The notes beneath the pieces are model-generated. The model was not told where the DNA came from. It saw only the letters and a list, made by a program, of their open reading frames with translations, and ran no database searches. A stretch of 64,000 nt of DNA from Saprospiraceae bacterium (GTDB lineage: Bacteria > Bacteroidota > Bacteroidia > Chitinophagales > Saprospiraceae). Shown here in pieces: positions 29,904-39,167 of the stretch; the first letter of the stretch is position 1; each line of letters opens with the position of its first letter. Location of the stretch: NCBI GenBank assembly GCA_016715405.1, contig JADKAE010000004.1, forward strand, positions 62,001 to 126,000, given 5' to 3'. A program made the position numbers and the translations under genes.

Positions 29904-30086
29904 TTATTCTTCTGTCATTACTGATTTGATTTTCTCTACTACTTCTGGGGTTACCTCTTCTAATCCATGTTCTTTTTTGGCATGTTCGGCTGCTAGCTTA
30001 AGCGCTTCTTCTTCTGTTTTGGCTTTGATTACACCGTCGCAATCAAATCCAACATCTCGACAACGAATTACTTTTTCTTTTTCCAT
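29904..30086 (-). CDS. DUF1059 small protein
   Basis: A 60-residue protein from the ATG at 30086 (MEKEKVIRCRDVGFDC). It has the DUF1059 signature CRDVGFDCDGVIKAKTEEEA and ends KIKSVMTEE. Function unknown; common in archaea and bacteria. The IS481-like element ends only 12 bp upstream of the ATG, so the native promoter has been displaced. Confidence 0.85.
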   Translation of the reverse strand: MEKEKVIRCRDVGFDCDGVIKAKTEEEALKLAAEHAKKEHGLEEVTPEVVEKIKSVMTEE

Positions 30087-30098
30087 TTTAATTAATTT

Positions 30099-31425
30099 TG
30101 TCGTAGGACATTGAATATACCTGAAAAAAAAAGTCGGAAAGATTACCGGAAGTTCATTGATATTTAGGGTCAAAAATTACGAATATGGAAGCACACTCTC
30201 CGGCTAAACGTCAAGAAGCCTATCGGATGTGGGAATCTGGAGAAAAGAAGAGCGTGATAGCTAGAAGTCTTCAGATTGATTACGACACCCTACTAGGGTG
30301 GATAAAACGCTTTAAAGCCGAGGGCGTTTCAGGTATGGAATTACGTTATCATCGGTGTGGACGCCCCCGGGTTATAGACGATAAGGTAAAAGCAAAGGCC
30401 ATTGCGCTTCGACAGGCACATGCTGGGTGGGGCTGTCCATATATTCGCTTGCAGTTGGTACAGGAATTTGGGGCATCATCAGTTGCGAGTGTTCGGCATA
30501 TCCATCGGTGGCTAAAAGCGGCGGGACTGATGGAGTCCAAGACACGCTTGCCGGCAGTAGCCGTTCCTTGGGCCAAAGTTCCGTTGGCACGTGTTCAGGT
30601 TGATGCCAAGGAACAACTTAAGACGGCAGACGGCCTCCCCTGTTGTTACCTGAATTTTACAGATGAAAATAGCGGCGCGGTGTTAGACGCCTTTGTTTTT
30701 CCCCTACGACCGCATCAGCCAAGTACCCGTTGATCAGATATATGATGCGGTGCGCTACCTCATGTTTCGTTGGGGATTCATCGGTGCTTTTCGGGCAGAT
30801 AACGGCGCTCCGTTTGGAGACCCAAGCAGGCGAGCGTTATCTGTGCTGAATTTATGCCTCAGGGGGTATGGTATCCATGTCAAGGTTAATCCACCACGCC
30901 GACCACAAAAAAATGCCAAGGTAGAGCGCAATCAAGGAACCACAAGCCGTTGGGCAGATGTGAGTGCTTGTCGCAACTATCTGGATTTTCAAGACAAAAT
31001 TAATCAAGCAGTCTGGCATCAAAGAGAATTATTCCCTTCTCGTGTATGTAAAGGCCAGACGCGGGCTCAATACTTTCCCCAACTTTTTAATAATCCCAAA
31101 CGATTCCACTCCGATGCTTTTTATCCCCATTTTATATATGAGCATCTGGCAAAAGGAGCCTGGCAACGCAAGGTAAGTAAGGATGGTACCACACGTCTGT
31201 TCAGTGCAAACTATCAGATTGGACGTAAGCATTGTCTTAAACACGTGACCGCTACCTTGATCCTGATGAGAAATCATGGGTTTTCAAAGACCGCTATGGT
31301 GTCATATTGAAAACATGCCTCGCCCTTAACCTGAGCCCACAGCATATTCGTAATTTATCCCTATTTCAATGAACTTCCGGTAATCTTTCTGACCTATAAT
31401 CAGGTATATTCAATGTCCTACGACA
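30099..31425 (+). mobile_element. IS481/IS3-like insertion sequence with long bipartite TIRs
   Basis: A 1327-bp element. The two ends match over 26 bases (TGTCGTAGGACATTGAATAT and on), diverge for 9-10 bases and then match again over about 27 bases (around AAAGATTACCGGAAGTTCAT). A 4-bp ATTT duplication is possible but the site is AT-rich, so this is weak. It carries one plus-strand transposase and lies between two minus-strand cassette genes. Confidence 0.85.
30185..31372 (+). CDS. Integrase-core (rve) transposase, frameshifted
   Basis: About 395 residues when repaired. It has an N-terminal helix-turn-helix (KSVIARSLQIDYDTLLGWIK), a second HTH-like segment, then a DDE core: VQVDAKEQL (first Asp), GAFRADNGAPFGDP (second Asp) and KNAKVERNQGTTSRW (Glu). 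Indels near 30700 and 31257 break the frame; the repaired C-terminus ends SPQHIRNLSLFQ at 31372. Confidence 0.88.
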
Positions 31426-31456
31426 ATTTTAGATATTGAAAAATTTTGTTGTTCCT

Positions 31457-31891
31457 TTAAAGTCCAAAAAATAGCATACCTGTAATCTTCCATTCTCCAT
31501 TCTGTTTCACTAAAATCCTTAACTGCTTTGTTTTGTCTTGTTCTGCATTTTTCTTTTTTTGATTGAATGTAACCCACGCTTTATCGCCTGAAATACTTAT
31601 ATCGTACTTATACCCAATTCTTGGTTCAACAGGGTTAGGGTAATCTGCAAAATAGGATTGATAACCTTTGAAATTTTCCTCCCATCCTTTTGCTGTAAAA
31701 GTAATAGCATCTCCCGCAACTGAATTTTCACTTTGAGCATAATAGCTTGCCATCTTCTCTAAATTCCGCTGTGAGTAAGCTAAATGTTCAGCTTCTATCA
31801 CCTTAATAATAGCTTTTTTCTCTGCTTTTTGGGCATTAACTGTCGAACCAATCAACAAGATTAAAACAATTAGAAGGTTGATTTTTTTCAT
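31457..31891 (-). CDS. Secreted NTF2-like (DUF4440/SnoaL-type) protein
   Basis: A 144-residue protein with a signal peptide (MKKINLLIVLILLIGSTVNA) and an NTF2-like fold: helix IEAEHLAYSQRNLEKMASYYAQ, strand SENSVAGDAITFTAKGWE and the C-terminal ILVKQNGEWKITGMLFFG. Such proteins bind small ligands or act as isomerase-like enzymes. Followed by a possible attC opening (GGAACAAC) that the IS481-like element interrupts. Confidence 0.78.
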   Translation of the reverse strand: MKKINLLIVLILLIGSTVNAQKAEKKAIIKVIEAEHLAYSQRNLEKMASYYAQSENSVAGDAITFTAKGWEENFKGYQSYFADYPNPVEPRIGYKYDISISGDKAWVTFNQKKKNAEQDKTKQLRILVKQNGEWKITGMLFFGL

Positions 31892-32131
31892 GTTTTAAAT
31901 TTTTAGAAATGAGTAATTGTCGTTATTTTTTCCTTATTGCCACTAACTGTGGCATGGACGAACGTGCTGGCCGTTCAAATTTATCTTTTTTCAGGGATGT
32001 ATCAAAGTCTCGCGCGGCTATTTTTTTCATCATCTTGTTATTCTTTTATTCCAGGCCTCAGCCCAAACCGCTGCTGATGCTTGCAGATATCTGATGTTCC
32101 ATTGTCGAGCCCTGCTTTTGCAATTACTTTT

Positions 32132-32140
32132 GTTGTGCGT
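32132..32140 (-). repeat. R''-like box of the WD40 cassette
   Basis: On the minus strand this reads ACGCACAAC, 5 bp after the WD40 stop. It is the reverse complement, with one mismatch, of GTTATGCGT, which opens the same module at 33266-33274. The rest of the palindrome, towards 31900, is not clear. Confidence 0.6.
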
Positions 32141-32145
32141 TCGTT

Positions 32146-33219
32146 TTATTGATTTGATAATTGCCAAAGCTGTATGGTCCTGTCCGAACTTGCACTTGCA
32201 ACCGATTTTCCATCAGGGCTAAATGAAACGTCATTTACATCATTACTGTGTTTTGAAAAAGTTTGAAGTAAATGGCCTGTTTGTGCGTCCCACAATCTCA
32301 TTGAAACTCCTTTATTATATTCAGAATCGCCAAAAATATTTTGCAAAAACTCGCCTAAGGCTGTTTTGTCTCTGCCTCCGGTTAGCAATAGCTTGTTATC
32401 CGGACTAAAATCAGCCGCCTGACTATGTTCAGGAACTTTTAGTGAATAAATAAGATTCCAATTATTGGTATCCCATAAGTTAATGGTCTTATCATCGCTA
32501 GTGCTTACTAATTTTTGTCCATCGGGGCTGAAAGCTATTGCTACAATTGCTTCAGTATGGTTAGCCAAAATATGTAATAGTTTTCCATCACTTAAATTCC
32601 AAATTCTTACTGTTTTGTCAAAACTGCCGCTAGCCAGATAATTTCCGTCAGGGCTATACTTTACATCCCAGACATTGCGTGTATGACCCTCAAATTTCCG
32701 TGTAATTTGACCAGTTTCGACATTCCATAATATTATAGTTGCATCTTCTCCACAACTTGCAATTGTTTTTCCATCTGGACTAAAATTGACAGACCAAACT
32801 GTCCCGGTATGCCCAATAAATTCCTTCACTAATAACCCTTCCGGCAATTTCCAGACTCTGACCTTCGCATCATAGGAGGCAGTAGCAAGATAATCTCCAT
32901 CAGCACTAAAGTCTATGGATGTAATTCCATTAGGTTGTTTGATGGTAAGGATGACTTTCCCACTGTCTTTGTTCCATATTTTAAGAGTACTATCTACACT
33001 TCCGCTTGCAAGCCAAATTCCATTAGGATTGAATTTTACTGTCCAAATATCCGAGAGGTGAGAATTTAAAACTTTATCCAGGAAATAAATATTGCTATTG
33101 ACCTGCTTTGAATGATGCCAAAGCTGATAATAACCAAGATAAATAAATAATGATAACAGCAGGAATGCAAACCATAAAAGCTTTTTCCTTGATTTATATT
33201 TTCTTCTTGTTTCATTCAT
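32146..33219 (-). CDS. Membrane-anchored WD40-repeat protein
   Basis: A 357-residue protein with an N-terminal membrane helix (residues about 14-30, LLWFAFLLLSLFIYLGYY) and seven WD40 repeats. Typical units are DIWTVKFNPNGIWLASGSVD, VRVWKLPEGLLVKEFIGHTG and VNDVSFSPDGKSVASASSD, each with the expected GH, structural D and WD-like positions. It should form one seven-bladed propeller outside the membrane, binding an unknown partner. Confidence 0.9.
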   Translation of the reverse strand: MNETRRKYKSRKKLLWFAFLLLSLFIYLGYYQLWHHSKQVNSNIYFLDKVLNSHLSDIWTVKFNPNGIWLASGSVDSTLKIWNKDSGKVILTIKQPNGITSIDFSADGDYLATASYDAKVRVWKLPEGLLVKEFIGHTGTVWSVNFSPDGKTIASCGEDATIILWNVETGQITRKFEGHTRNVWDVKYSPDGNYLASGSFDKTVRIWNLSDGKLLHILANHTEAIVAIAFSPDGQKLVSTSDDKTINLWDTNNWNLIYSLKVPEHSQAADFSPDNKLLLTGGRDKTALGEFLQNIFGDSEYNKGVSMRLWDAQTGHLLQTFSKHSNDVNDVSFSPDGKSVASASSDRTIQLWQLSNQ

Positions 33220-33265
33220 GATCTGAAAGATAATGCTATTGCAGATGGCATGGCTTTAAAAAATG

Positions 33266-33334
33266 ACGCATAACGTGACGCTTCCCGAAAGTGAGACGAT
33301 TAGGAGCGATTTTCGGAAAGCGATTGTTCGATAT
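33266..33334 (-). repeat. attC-like palindrome after the GIY-YIG gene
   Basis: On the minus strand it opens CGAACAATCGCTTTCCGAAA and closes TTTCGGGAAGCG, then CACGTTATGCG. The closing GTTATGC equals the box seen at the end of Vibrio cassette repeats as I remember them. It begins about 20 bp after the gene's stop. Confidence 0.75.
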
Positions 33335-33353
33335 ATATTTGATTGAAAGACTA

Positions 33354-33662
33354 TTAATCCTTTAAATTTCCTCTAGGCCTCCTTCCATTTTTTTCTTTAT
33401 ACGCTTTTATATATTCACTTTCAATACGTTTTGCTTCTCGTCGTCCGGGGATATCGCGAATTAGAATTCGGGTGAAGAACCTGGCCCAGTTATCGATTAA
33501 GTTTGCAAAGCGTAACTGTACACGCATCCTTTTCGACATCCCATCCCTCTTACTTATAGGATCACTGCTTATCCCGTATTTGAAAGTGTCATAGTCAACC
33601 TTATCCACTATTTCATACAGATGATGCAGTTCTTCGCTATCGTCCAAATTTTTGTGCGCCAT
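33354..33662 (-). CDS. GIY-YIG-like nuclease toxin domain protein
   Basis: A 102-residue protein. LHHLYEIVDKVDYDTFKYGI holds the Y and YGI positions of a GIY-YIG fold, ILIRDIPGRREAKRIESEYI carries the conserved Arg and Glu, and PRGN closes the domain, as in polymorphic-toxin GIY-YIG nucleases. It stands alone without a secretion domain and follows directly on the DUF4240 gene, so the pair may be toxin and neutraliser. Calls rest on motif recognition only. Confidence 0.65.
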   Translation of the reverse strand: MAHKNLDDSEELHHLYEIVDKVDYDTFKYGISSDPISKRDGMSKRMRVQLRFANLIDNWARFFTRILIRDIPGRREAKRIESEYIKAYKEKNGRRPRGNLKD

Positions 33663-33666
33663 AAAT

Positions 33667-34235
33667 TTAGTCGATTTGCCAACCTGCTTTATTGCTTTGG
33701 GTCTCGTAACTATACGTGGGAATATAATTGAATGGGATTCTCATTTTCATTTCAAAAGCGTCGTCTGCCAGGTATAATAATGGCTCAAAGACGATCTGAT
33801 CTGGCATTTGAGAAGGGTCATTCAGTACTTTTTCGTAGTACTCTTTTCCTTCAGCTACTACGGCACACCGGGCGTATAAGAAGTCATCTGCTGAGATAAA
33901 ATGCTCCGGGTCTTTGGCTGCATATGATTCTGCATGGGCTCGGGTATCTAAATGGTAAAGCTTCGCCGATAGCCTATCTGCAAAGATATACATACTGGAA
34001 ACCGGCATTTTAGCCAGCATCTTTACCGCGGGTTTAAGTTTGTTTTCAGCACCTTTTTTGACCAATCAATCTTGCCAATAACATCCCAAAAATCATCCTC
34101 GGAAAATAAATCATCCGCAGGGGATTTATCCTGAAGCCGGATTTCGACTTCGGTTGTTTTGCCAAATTTTCGCTTTAAACTGTTGATGAACTCGCTATTG
34201 AGATCATTCAGGCTGATATTTAGTACTGTAGTCAT
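33667..34235 (-). CDS. DUF4240-domain protein, frameshifted
   Basis: About 189 residues after repair of one A run near 34062. The N-terminal 45 residues (LNISLNDLNSEFINSLKRKF) resemble an antitoxin-like dimerisation helix. They are followed by the DUF4240 start DDFWDVIGKIDWSKK and then FADRLSAKLYHLD, DDFLYARCAVVAEGKEYYEK and EPLLYLADDAFEMKM. DUF4240 often sits beside toxin genes. Here its stop is 5 bp before the GIY-YIG start. Confidence 0.7.
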
Positions 34236-34655
34236 AATAAGTCAATTATTCTTTGGCAAATTAAACAATTTCATGGACTGTTCCAAAATTTTTTGTGTTT
34301 AAACCGGGCTTACATTTGCTATTTACGGTTGGCGTGTCGCCGTGTATTGGCTTTGCGGCCTAGCCGTTCGGCGGCATGGGCTGCAAGCCTTTGTTCATGG
34401 ACATTAAGTTAATGTCAGCCCTGTGATGGGTATGACTGTGACCGAAGAAAGACTGCGCCAACGTGGCTACATCTCCTTTAAAGACTACTACCACAAAGTA
34501 CGTCAAACTATCGTTGTACCATGAACCGCCCCCGCTGTGCGGGGCAGGCTGGATACGAGGTCCGTACGTTGGGTTGCCCCGCTATGCGGGATAAATCGTG
34601 AGAGGGCTGGGGTGGGCTTATGGTTCACCTCTCCCTACTCGATTCTGTGCTGAAT
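34236..34655. other. 420-bp stretch without intact gene
   Basis: It contains a perfect palindrome GACATTAAGTTAATGTC (34397-34413), a GC-rich partial hairpin near 34330-34390, a short plus-strand frame reading EERLRQRGYISFKDYYHKV that looks like a gene fragment, and the variant attC-like start at 34577-34650. Confidence 0.5.
34577..34650 (-). repeat. Variant attC-like start after the HNH gene
   Basis: On the minus strand it opens GCACAGAAT (34642-34650), the reverse complement (8 of 9) of the HNH module's first bases at 35440-35448. It then has CGAGTAGGGAGAGG and a CCCGCATAGCGGG stem. It is related to 27943-28014. The closing box was not found. Confidence 0.65.
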
Positions 34656-35427
34656 TTATTTTTTCTTTTTCTTTTGAATGTTTTCTTCATATAAACTAGA
34701 GTTCTTTTCAAAATGATCTTCATGAGCCCATTTAGTATTTCTTTTTTTAGACACACTTATATTCATTTTGTCTGCTTCTTTAATCAATTGAAATCCTGGT
34801 ATGGAAAAGAAAACCCCCCTTAATTCTTCAATTGGAATATCTTTTATTAACTTATTGCTGAATACTAGATAAAAATAATAAGAATTCAAAGAAACAAACC
34901 TTAGTCTTATCCAATCTAATTCTTTACTTCCAAACTTTATATTCCCTGCCCTTGTAGATGTAGGATTTATAGTTTTTATATTACCATCATGATTTGAAGA
35001 AATTATTTCGATCATAACAGAAACGTCATCTGGAATTGGTTCTTCTCCCTAAAATGACTCTTTTATATTGGCTAAGTAAAATTGAATCCTGGTTTGAAGA
35101 TCTAGCAGCGTTAAATGATATCTTCAATAAACTCCTGAAAAGCAAATTATATTCATAACTAAAGTTTACGATAGTTTCGTCAGGTGGGAAAAATTGAAAA
35201 TATTGATCATATAATTTGCAAAGGTATGAATCAAGTTTACTAAGTGGTCCGTTATTACACTTTGAACAAACATCTTTTATTATTAGGTCTCCTTTAAATA
35301 CTTTGTTAGCTGCTTCAGAATATCTATTCGTATAACTTGGAACACGTTCAATTATACATTGAGGCCAAATATGTTCATTGGTCAATTTTCCAGCTTCCCC
35401 GCAATAAGCGCATATTTTGGTTTTCAT
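34656..35427 (-). CDS. HNH-type zinc-ribbon protein, frameshifted
   Basis: About 255 residues after repair near 35030. The N-terminus has a CxxC...CxxC zinc ribbon with an embedded EH motif: KICAYCGEAGKLTNEHIWPQ and DVCSKCNNGPLSKLD. This matches HNH-nuclease-like domains, though the usual central His-Asn pairing cannot be confirmed by eye. The C-terminal half is unrecognised. It could be a DNA-targeting nuclease; single-gene cassette. Confidence 0.7.
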
Positions 35428-35439
35428 TTCTTATTTTTT

Positions 35440-35528
35440 GCACAGAACATCAGCACTCACGCATATCGCCGCCTGCGTTGGCTGAGCGTTGGGTTTGGCA
35501 GTGGTTGGCGGGAGTGCGTTGTTCTGCG
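35440..35528 (-). repeat. attC-like palindrome after the membrane-protein pair
   Basis: It opens (minus strand) CGCAGAAC (35521-35528), the exact reverse complement of GTTCTGCG, which starts this module at 38640-38647. It closes GTTCTGTGC (35440-35448). Stems: GAGTGC with GCACTC and GGCGG with CCGCC; the central loop contains GTTGGGT on the plus strand. It lies 3 bp after the stop. Confidence 0.85.
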
Positions 35529-35530
35529 TT

Positions 35531-36229
35531 TTAAGTAGTTTTGGGGTTATTGATAAAGTGAGAAATTATAAACCAGCCGACATTTAGTAAGAGCGCCCAT
35601 AAATCTGGCAAACTAACATCAAGCGTGGACAGTAAAATAGCATTAAAGTCTATTGCGCCGTTATTGAAGAAATTGTGTACTCCAATGGAAATATTAACTC
35701 CAAAAGCGAGTTTGCCTAAAAAAAGTGAAGAATATAGCATTGTTATAATTGCCATTGAAACTATAACTAAAAATAAAACACCTAAAACAACTGAAAATAT
35801 GTTGTACGATTTTAAAACCTCATCATACTTTTCTTGTAGGGCTATCTGCGTTTCTGTGCCACTACAATAAGCATAAATATTCAAAGCTATAGCAAAAACA
35901 AAAGACAAAATTCCAAACCCAAAGCATACCTTCATTAATATTTTATCAAATTTACTTCCACTATAAAACGAGTTTATCAGTCCTTTTTTATGCAATTCTA
36001 ACATTTTTTTGATTTGAAAATAAAAGCAAACAAGAAATATTAGAATTGGAATGAAAATTAATCGAGTGCCTTTTGCAACAATATTTGAAGAAAAAAATGG
36101 TGAAAGCACGCTGGTCGTAGCAACCAAAAGCATCATTAATAAAATATAATTCAATATTTTATTAAATCTGGTTTTTAACTGAAACAAATAATTCTGATTC
36201 ATTCCGATAAACATTAACTGAAAAGTCAA
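35531..36229 (-). CDS. Hypothetical membrane protein (four to five helices)
   Basis: About 225-232 residues; start options are the TTG at 36229, which overlaps the upstream stop, or later ATG codons (MFIGMNQN, MNQN). Hydrophobic helices lie near residues 28-45, 57-73, 97-115, 142-165 and perhaps 205-225. No family is recognised. It forms a pair with the upstream, IS-interrupted membrane gene. Confidence 0.65.
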   Translation of the reverse strand: MTFQLMFIGMNQNYLFQLKTRFNKILNYILLMMLLVATTSVLSPFFSSNIVAKGTRLIFIPILIFLVCFYFQIKKMLELHKKGLINSFYSGSKFDKILMKVCFGFGILSFVFAIALNIYAYCSGTETQIALQEKYDEVLKSYNIFSVVLGVLFLVIVSMAIITMLYSSLFLGKLAFGVNISIGVHNFFNNGAIDFNAILLSTLDVSLPDLWALLLNVGWFIISHFINNPKTT

Positions 36230-36329
36230 CCACCAAATTTATTATTCATCTGATTTTTTCTATACTCTTCCCTCCAATTCTTGGTGTACTCATTTTGTTT
36301 ATATACAGGTGTGAATAAGCGTTTAATGC

Positions 36330-37874
36330 TAGGCTGTTCAGTTTGACACCTTTTTCATCCTGTGTTATTTAGCTCCTGCTCCAAGCGTCGTCGTAATCCC
36401 AGGAAGTTATGACACACGTTTTTTTCTTCCCAGGCCCTCACCTTCGGTTCGCTTACTTTGCCCAATGCTTCGGTGACGTAATTTATACTAATGGGCTGAT
36501 TGTATAGGGCGATGCTGAGTACGTCGGCGCTGATGGCTTTCATACCACCTTTGTTCTTATAGCGCCCGAAGGTACTCTCAATGATGTCTGAGCAACACAG
36601 TAATCTGCCATGGGCTTCATACTTGGGGGCATGAGCGGCAAAGTAGGCTTCCAGCCGTTTAATAAACTTGCGGGCCGCGTGGCTGACTACCTCCTGTTGG
36701 TTCACATAGCTTTGCACCTGCTGCTGCCAGCGCCGATGGCTGGCCGTACTCAGTCCTGCGGATTTTAGGATTTTAGCCGTTATATCCACCAGGTCGCGAA
36801 CCTGGGTCAGGCGACGCAGTAAAGCCGGTTGGCGACGGTAAAACAACAGGGGCCGGCGTACTTTATCCGGTAGCTGCTCCCAGTAAGTGTCCATGCGACG
36901 CACCCATTCGACGATCCTAAAGAGCCGTAAAAAGCGATCTTTGTCGCGTAATGTCGGCGGCAGTAACCCGCCCCAATCCGTTAGTAAAAACGGCAGCGCA
37001 ACGCTCCAATGGCGGCGCACAGTTCTTGTAGCGACTTGTCCTTATTGAAGAGGTCCTAACCACGTTCATCATTTCATGGCTGCAGTCACCCACCCAACTG
37101 TAATCCAGTCGGCGCACGGCCGCCAGTAGAGACGTCCCCGGTCGCTAATCAGATAGGCTACGTTGAGTCTCGGAAAGCCTGCCAGCGTTCGCCCTACAAA
37201 GTCGGCGATTAAATCTCCTGTCCAGGAATGCTGAACTTCCATACCCAGAACCTGGACGTCCTCCCCCTCAACGCTGTACAATGGCTGTGCTCCTTGTTGA
37301 GCGGTACGCCCAGCAGCAGCAACAGTTTTTCCGTACCAATCTGGATACTCTCATCCATAATAAGTGCTATTTCTCCCCGCTGGTGGGGGTGGAGCGACGG
37401 GCTGTCCGAACACTTTCCAGGGCATGCAACCCGCAGCGCAGCACCCAATTGCGCACCTGTAACCGGACTAGGCCGACCCGTGAAGGACCACCCCATGAAA
37501 CAAGCCAAAAACTGCGCCGTCGCCGCCGCACTAGCGCAGTGAGCCCCGTTGATAACAATGAATCCCGCACGGGCAATCATCTGACCGGGGTACTTGTGGT
37601 TGAACACCGGGCGAGGCTCGGCTATTCGCCTAAGTCGTTCGTTCTCCGCTTCAAGCCGCACAATCCGCTGTCGGCTATATTTCAGTCGATCTCGTAACCG
37701 TCGGCGCTCATTAGTCCGACCTTTAGCCTTGGCTTTTAAGCGATTTATCTTACCTTTAGTCCGCGCCCACATGGATTGCTTTTTTTGGTGGTACACTAAA
37801 GGTACGAAGTGTGGGCGTACCTTCACCAAAGCAAAAAAACGTCGGACTGATTTTTCGTCAAACTGAACAGCCTA
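36330..37874 (-). mobile_element. Insertion sequence, copy 2 (18-bp TIRs, 10-bp TSD)
   Basis: A 1545-bp element with the same TAGGCTGTTCAGTTTGAC ends as copy 1. The exact 10-bp duplication CGTTTAATGC lies at 36320-36329 and 37875-37884. The insertion is inside a gene of the cassette array, so it came after that cassette was captured. Confidence 0.95.
36355..37829 (-). CDS. DDE transposase of IS copy 2, frameshifted
   Basis: Same protein as in copy 1. Here the C-terminal half is intact (LLTDWGGLLPPTLRDKDRFL through DIIESTFGRYKNKGGMKAIS to the end), while breaks lie near 37000, 37055, 37140, 37260 and 37400-37450. Because the breaks differ from copy 1, at least one copy is likely intact in the cell. 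Confidence 0.85.
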
Positions 37875-38639
37875 CGTTTAATGCCAAAAATTACAGCAAT
37901 GCCGATTGCTATTATTATCCATGTAGAATTTGGTACCGCTGCCCATTCAAATCCCGTAGGTGTGTTTGCACCAGTTTTATAAGTTAAGAATACTAATGAA
38001 AGAGATATTCCCCAAATTAATAGCGCAGGATAAAATGCTGTAATCATCATCATAATACTTATTGGGAATGTAATTGAGCGAAGTGTTATAGTGCCAATAA
38101 GTATTTTATCTGTTACAGGAAAAACAAATGTTAGCACAAGAATAACTGCGCCTAATATAAATAGTATTTTAGGGTATGGCAACGAAGTCTGATGGCTTTT
38201 TGCTTTTCTATGATAAATTTGTGCCAACCCATTTTTGTCCGTATTTAAACTTCTGGTGATAATGCTACTATAATTGTCACCTTGCTGAGTTATAGAACCG
38301 ATTATATTATAACTTGTATAAAGGTCGGGGTTAGATTGAAGTATCGCATCTGTTTCCGCTTGCTCTTCTGATGTTTGTTTATCTGTTTCCATGATGAGAA
38401 GGAAGATAAACATTGGAATACCGATTTTTAAGCAGTAGCCGCCAATCATATCCGTATATGGGATAAGCGTACTGAAAAAATGTAATTTTATCCATACGCC
38501 AATTTTGGGAATAAACATGAAACAACCCCCCGCAATCAGGAGGAGAGTGAAAATGGGCGTAAAATTTTGATATTTTACGGCGAAAAGTATTATTTCGTTA
38601 CGCATATGTTTTTAATATTAATTTTATATTTTTCAGTTT

Positions 38640-38729
38640 CGCAGAACGTGAGCATGGACGCTGTGCTGCCCTGCGTTGGCGTGCGGGTTGGGCTTGGGCA
38701 GCATAGGCGACCATGCATTGTTATAGGGC
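38640..38729 (-). repeat. attC-like palindrome after the CHAT-like operon
   Basis: It opens GCCCTATAAC (38720-38729), an exact 10-bp reverse complement of GTTATAGGGC at the head of the same module (42865-42874), 4.1 kb away. It closes CGTTCTGCG. Stems: GCATGG with CCATGC and TGCTGCCC with GGGCAGCA; the loop contains GTTGGGC. It starts 4 bp after the stop codon. Confidence 0.88.
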
Positions 38730-38732
38730 TTT

Positions 38733-39167
38733 TTATCTCTTTTTATTGCTTTCCAGCATATTGTAATAAATTGTTTGGATAAATTTTGCAGCATCTTGAG
38801 GAGACATATCTTCTATCACACTTAAAGATACATCCATCAGACTTTTCTCTAACCAAATTTTCCTAAGTCTTGAAACTATTGCAAGTAGAGACAAGAAGGT
38901 TCCACCAAAAATAACTCCAATCGTTGTTGGACTATCCCTGTAGTATATGGCAAAAAAAATCCCCAACCCGAAGATAATACAAAGTAGTACTATTGCAACA
39001 ACAACAATATTGTTGTTGAATTTAGACTCTCTAAGGATATTATTCTTTAAAGTATCACTTGTATTTCTTGATACCTCCACTTTTTTATCCTCTGAGCCTA
39101 ATTTCTCTAAGTCTAACAGCGAATTGTCACTTAGATAAGAATGAAAAATTGTAGAAATTTTACTCAT
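38733..39167 (-). CDS. Hypothetical protein with two membrane helices
   Basis: A 144-residue protein: a soluble N-terminus, two helices (residues about 54-75 and 82-100; VVVAIVLLCIIFGLGIFFAI), then a soluble tail with IEDMSPQDAAKFIQTIYYNM. Its start overlaps the upstream stop (ATGA). As the last gene of a four-gene operon it could be the membrane effector or anchor. Family unknown. Confidence 0.7.
   Translation of the reverse strand: MSKISTIFHSYLSDNSLLDLEKLGSEDKKVEVSRNTSDTLKNNILRESKFNNNIVVVAIVLLCIIFGLGIFFAIYYRDSPTTIGVIFGGTFLSLLAIVSRLRKIWLEKSLMDVSLSVIEDMSPQDAAKFIQTIYYNMLESNKKR

Larger units (their letters stand above)
36226..38605 (-). pseudogene. Membrane protein gene interrupted by IS copy 2
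   Basis: The 5' part (37875-38605) encodes about 240 residues with six or so helices, a charged loop near residues 75-95 and ending IFGIKR. The 3' part (36226-36329) resumes in the same frame across the 10-bp duplication with LFTPVYKQNEYTKNW and a stop at 36226. The uninterrupted product would be about 275 residues of unknown function. Confidence 0.8.

Noticed and set aside
34423..34524. Short plus-strand frame with RLRQRGYISFKDYYHKV as a gene
   Set aside because: About 30 codons, no family recognised, and it is surrounded by non-coding repeats; more likely a fragment.
35440..35528. Palindromes after stop codons as rho-independent terminators
   Set aside because: They lack T runs, have large conserved loops, and their outer boxes match the far end of the same module.
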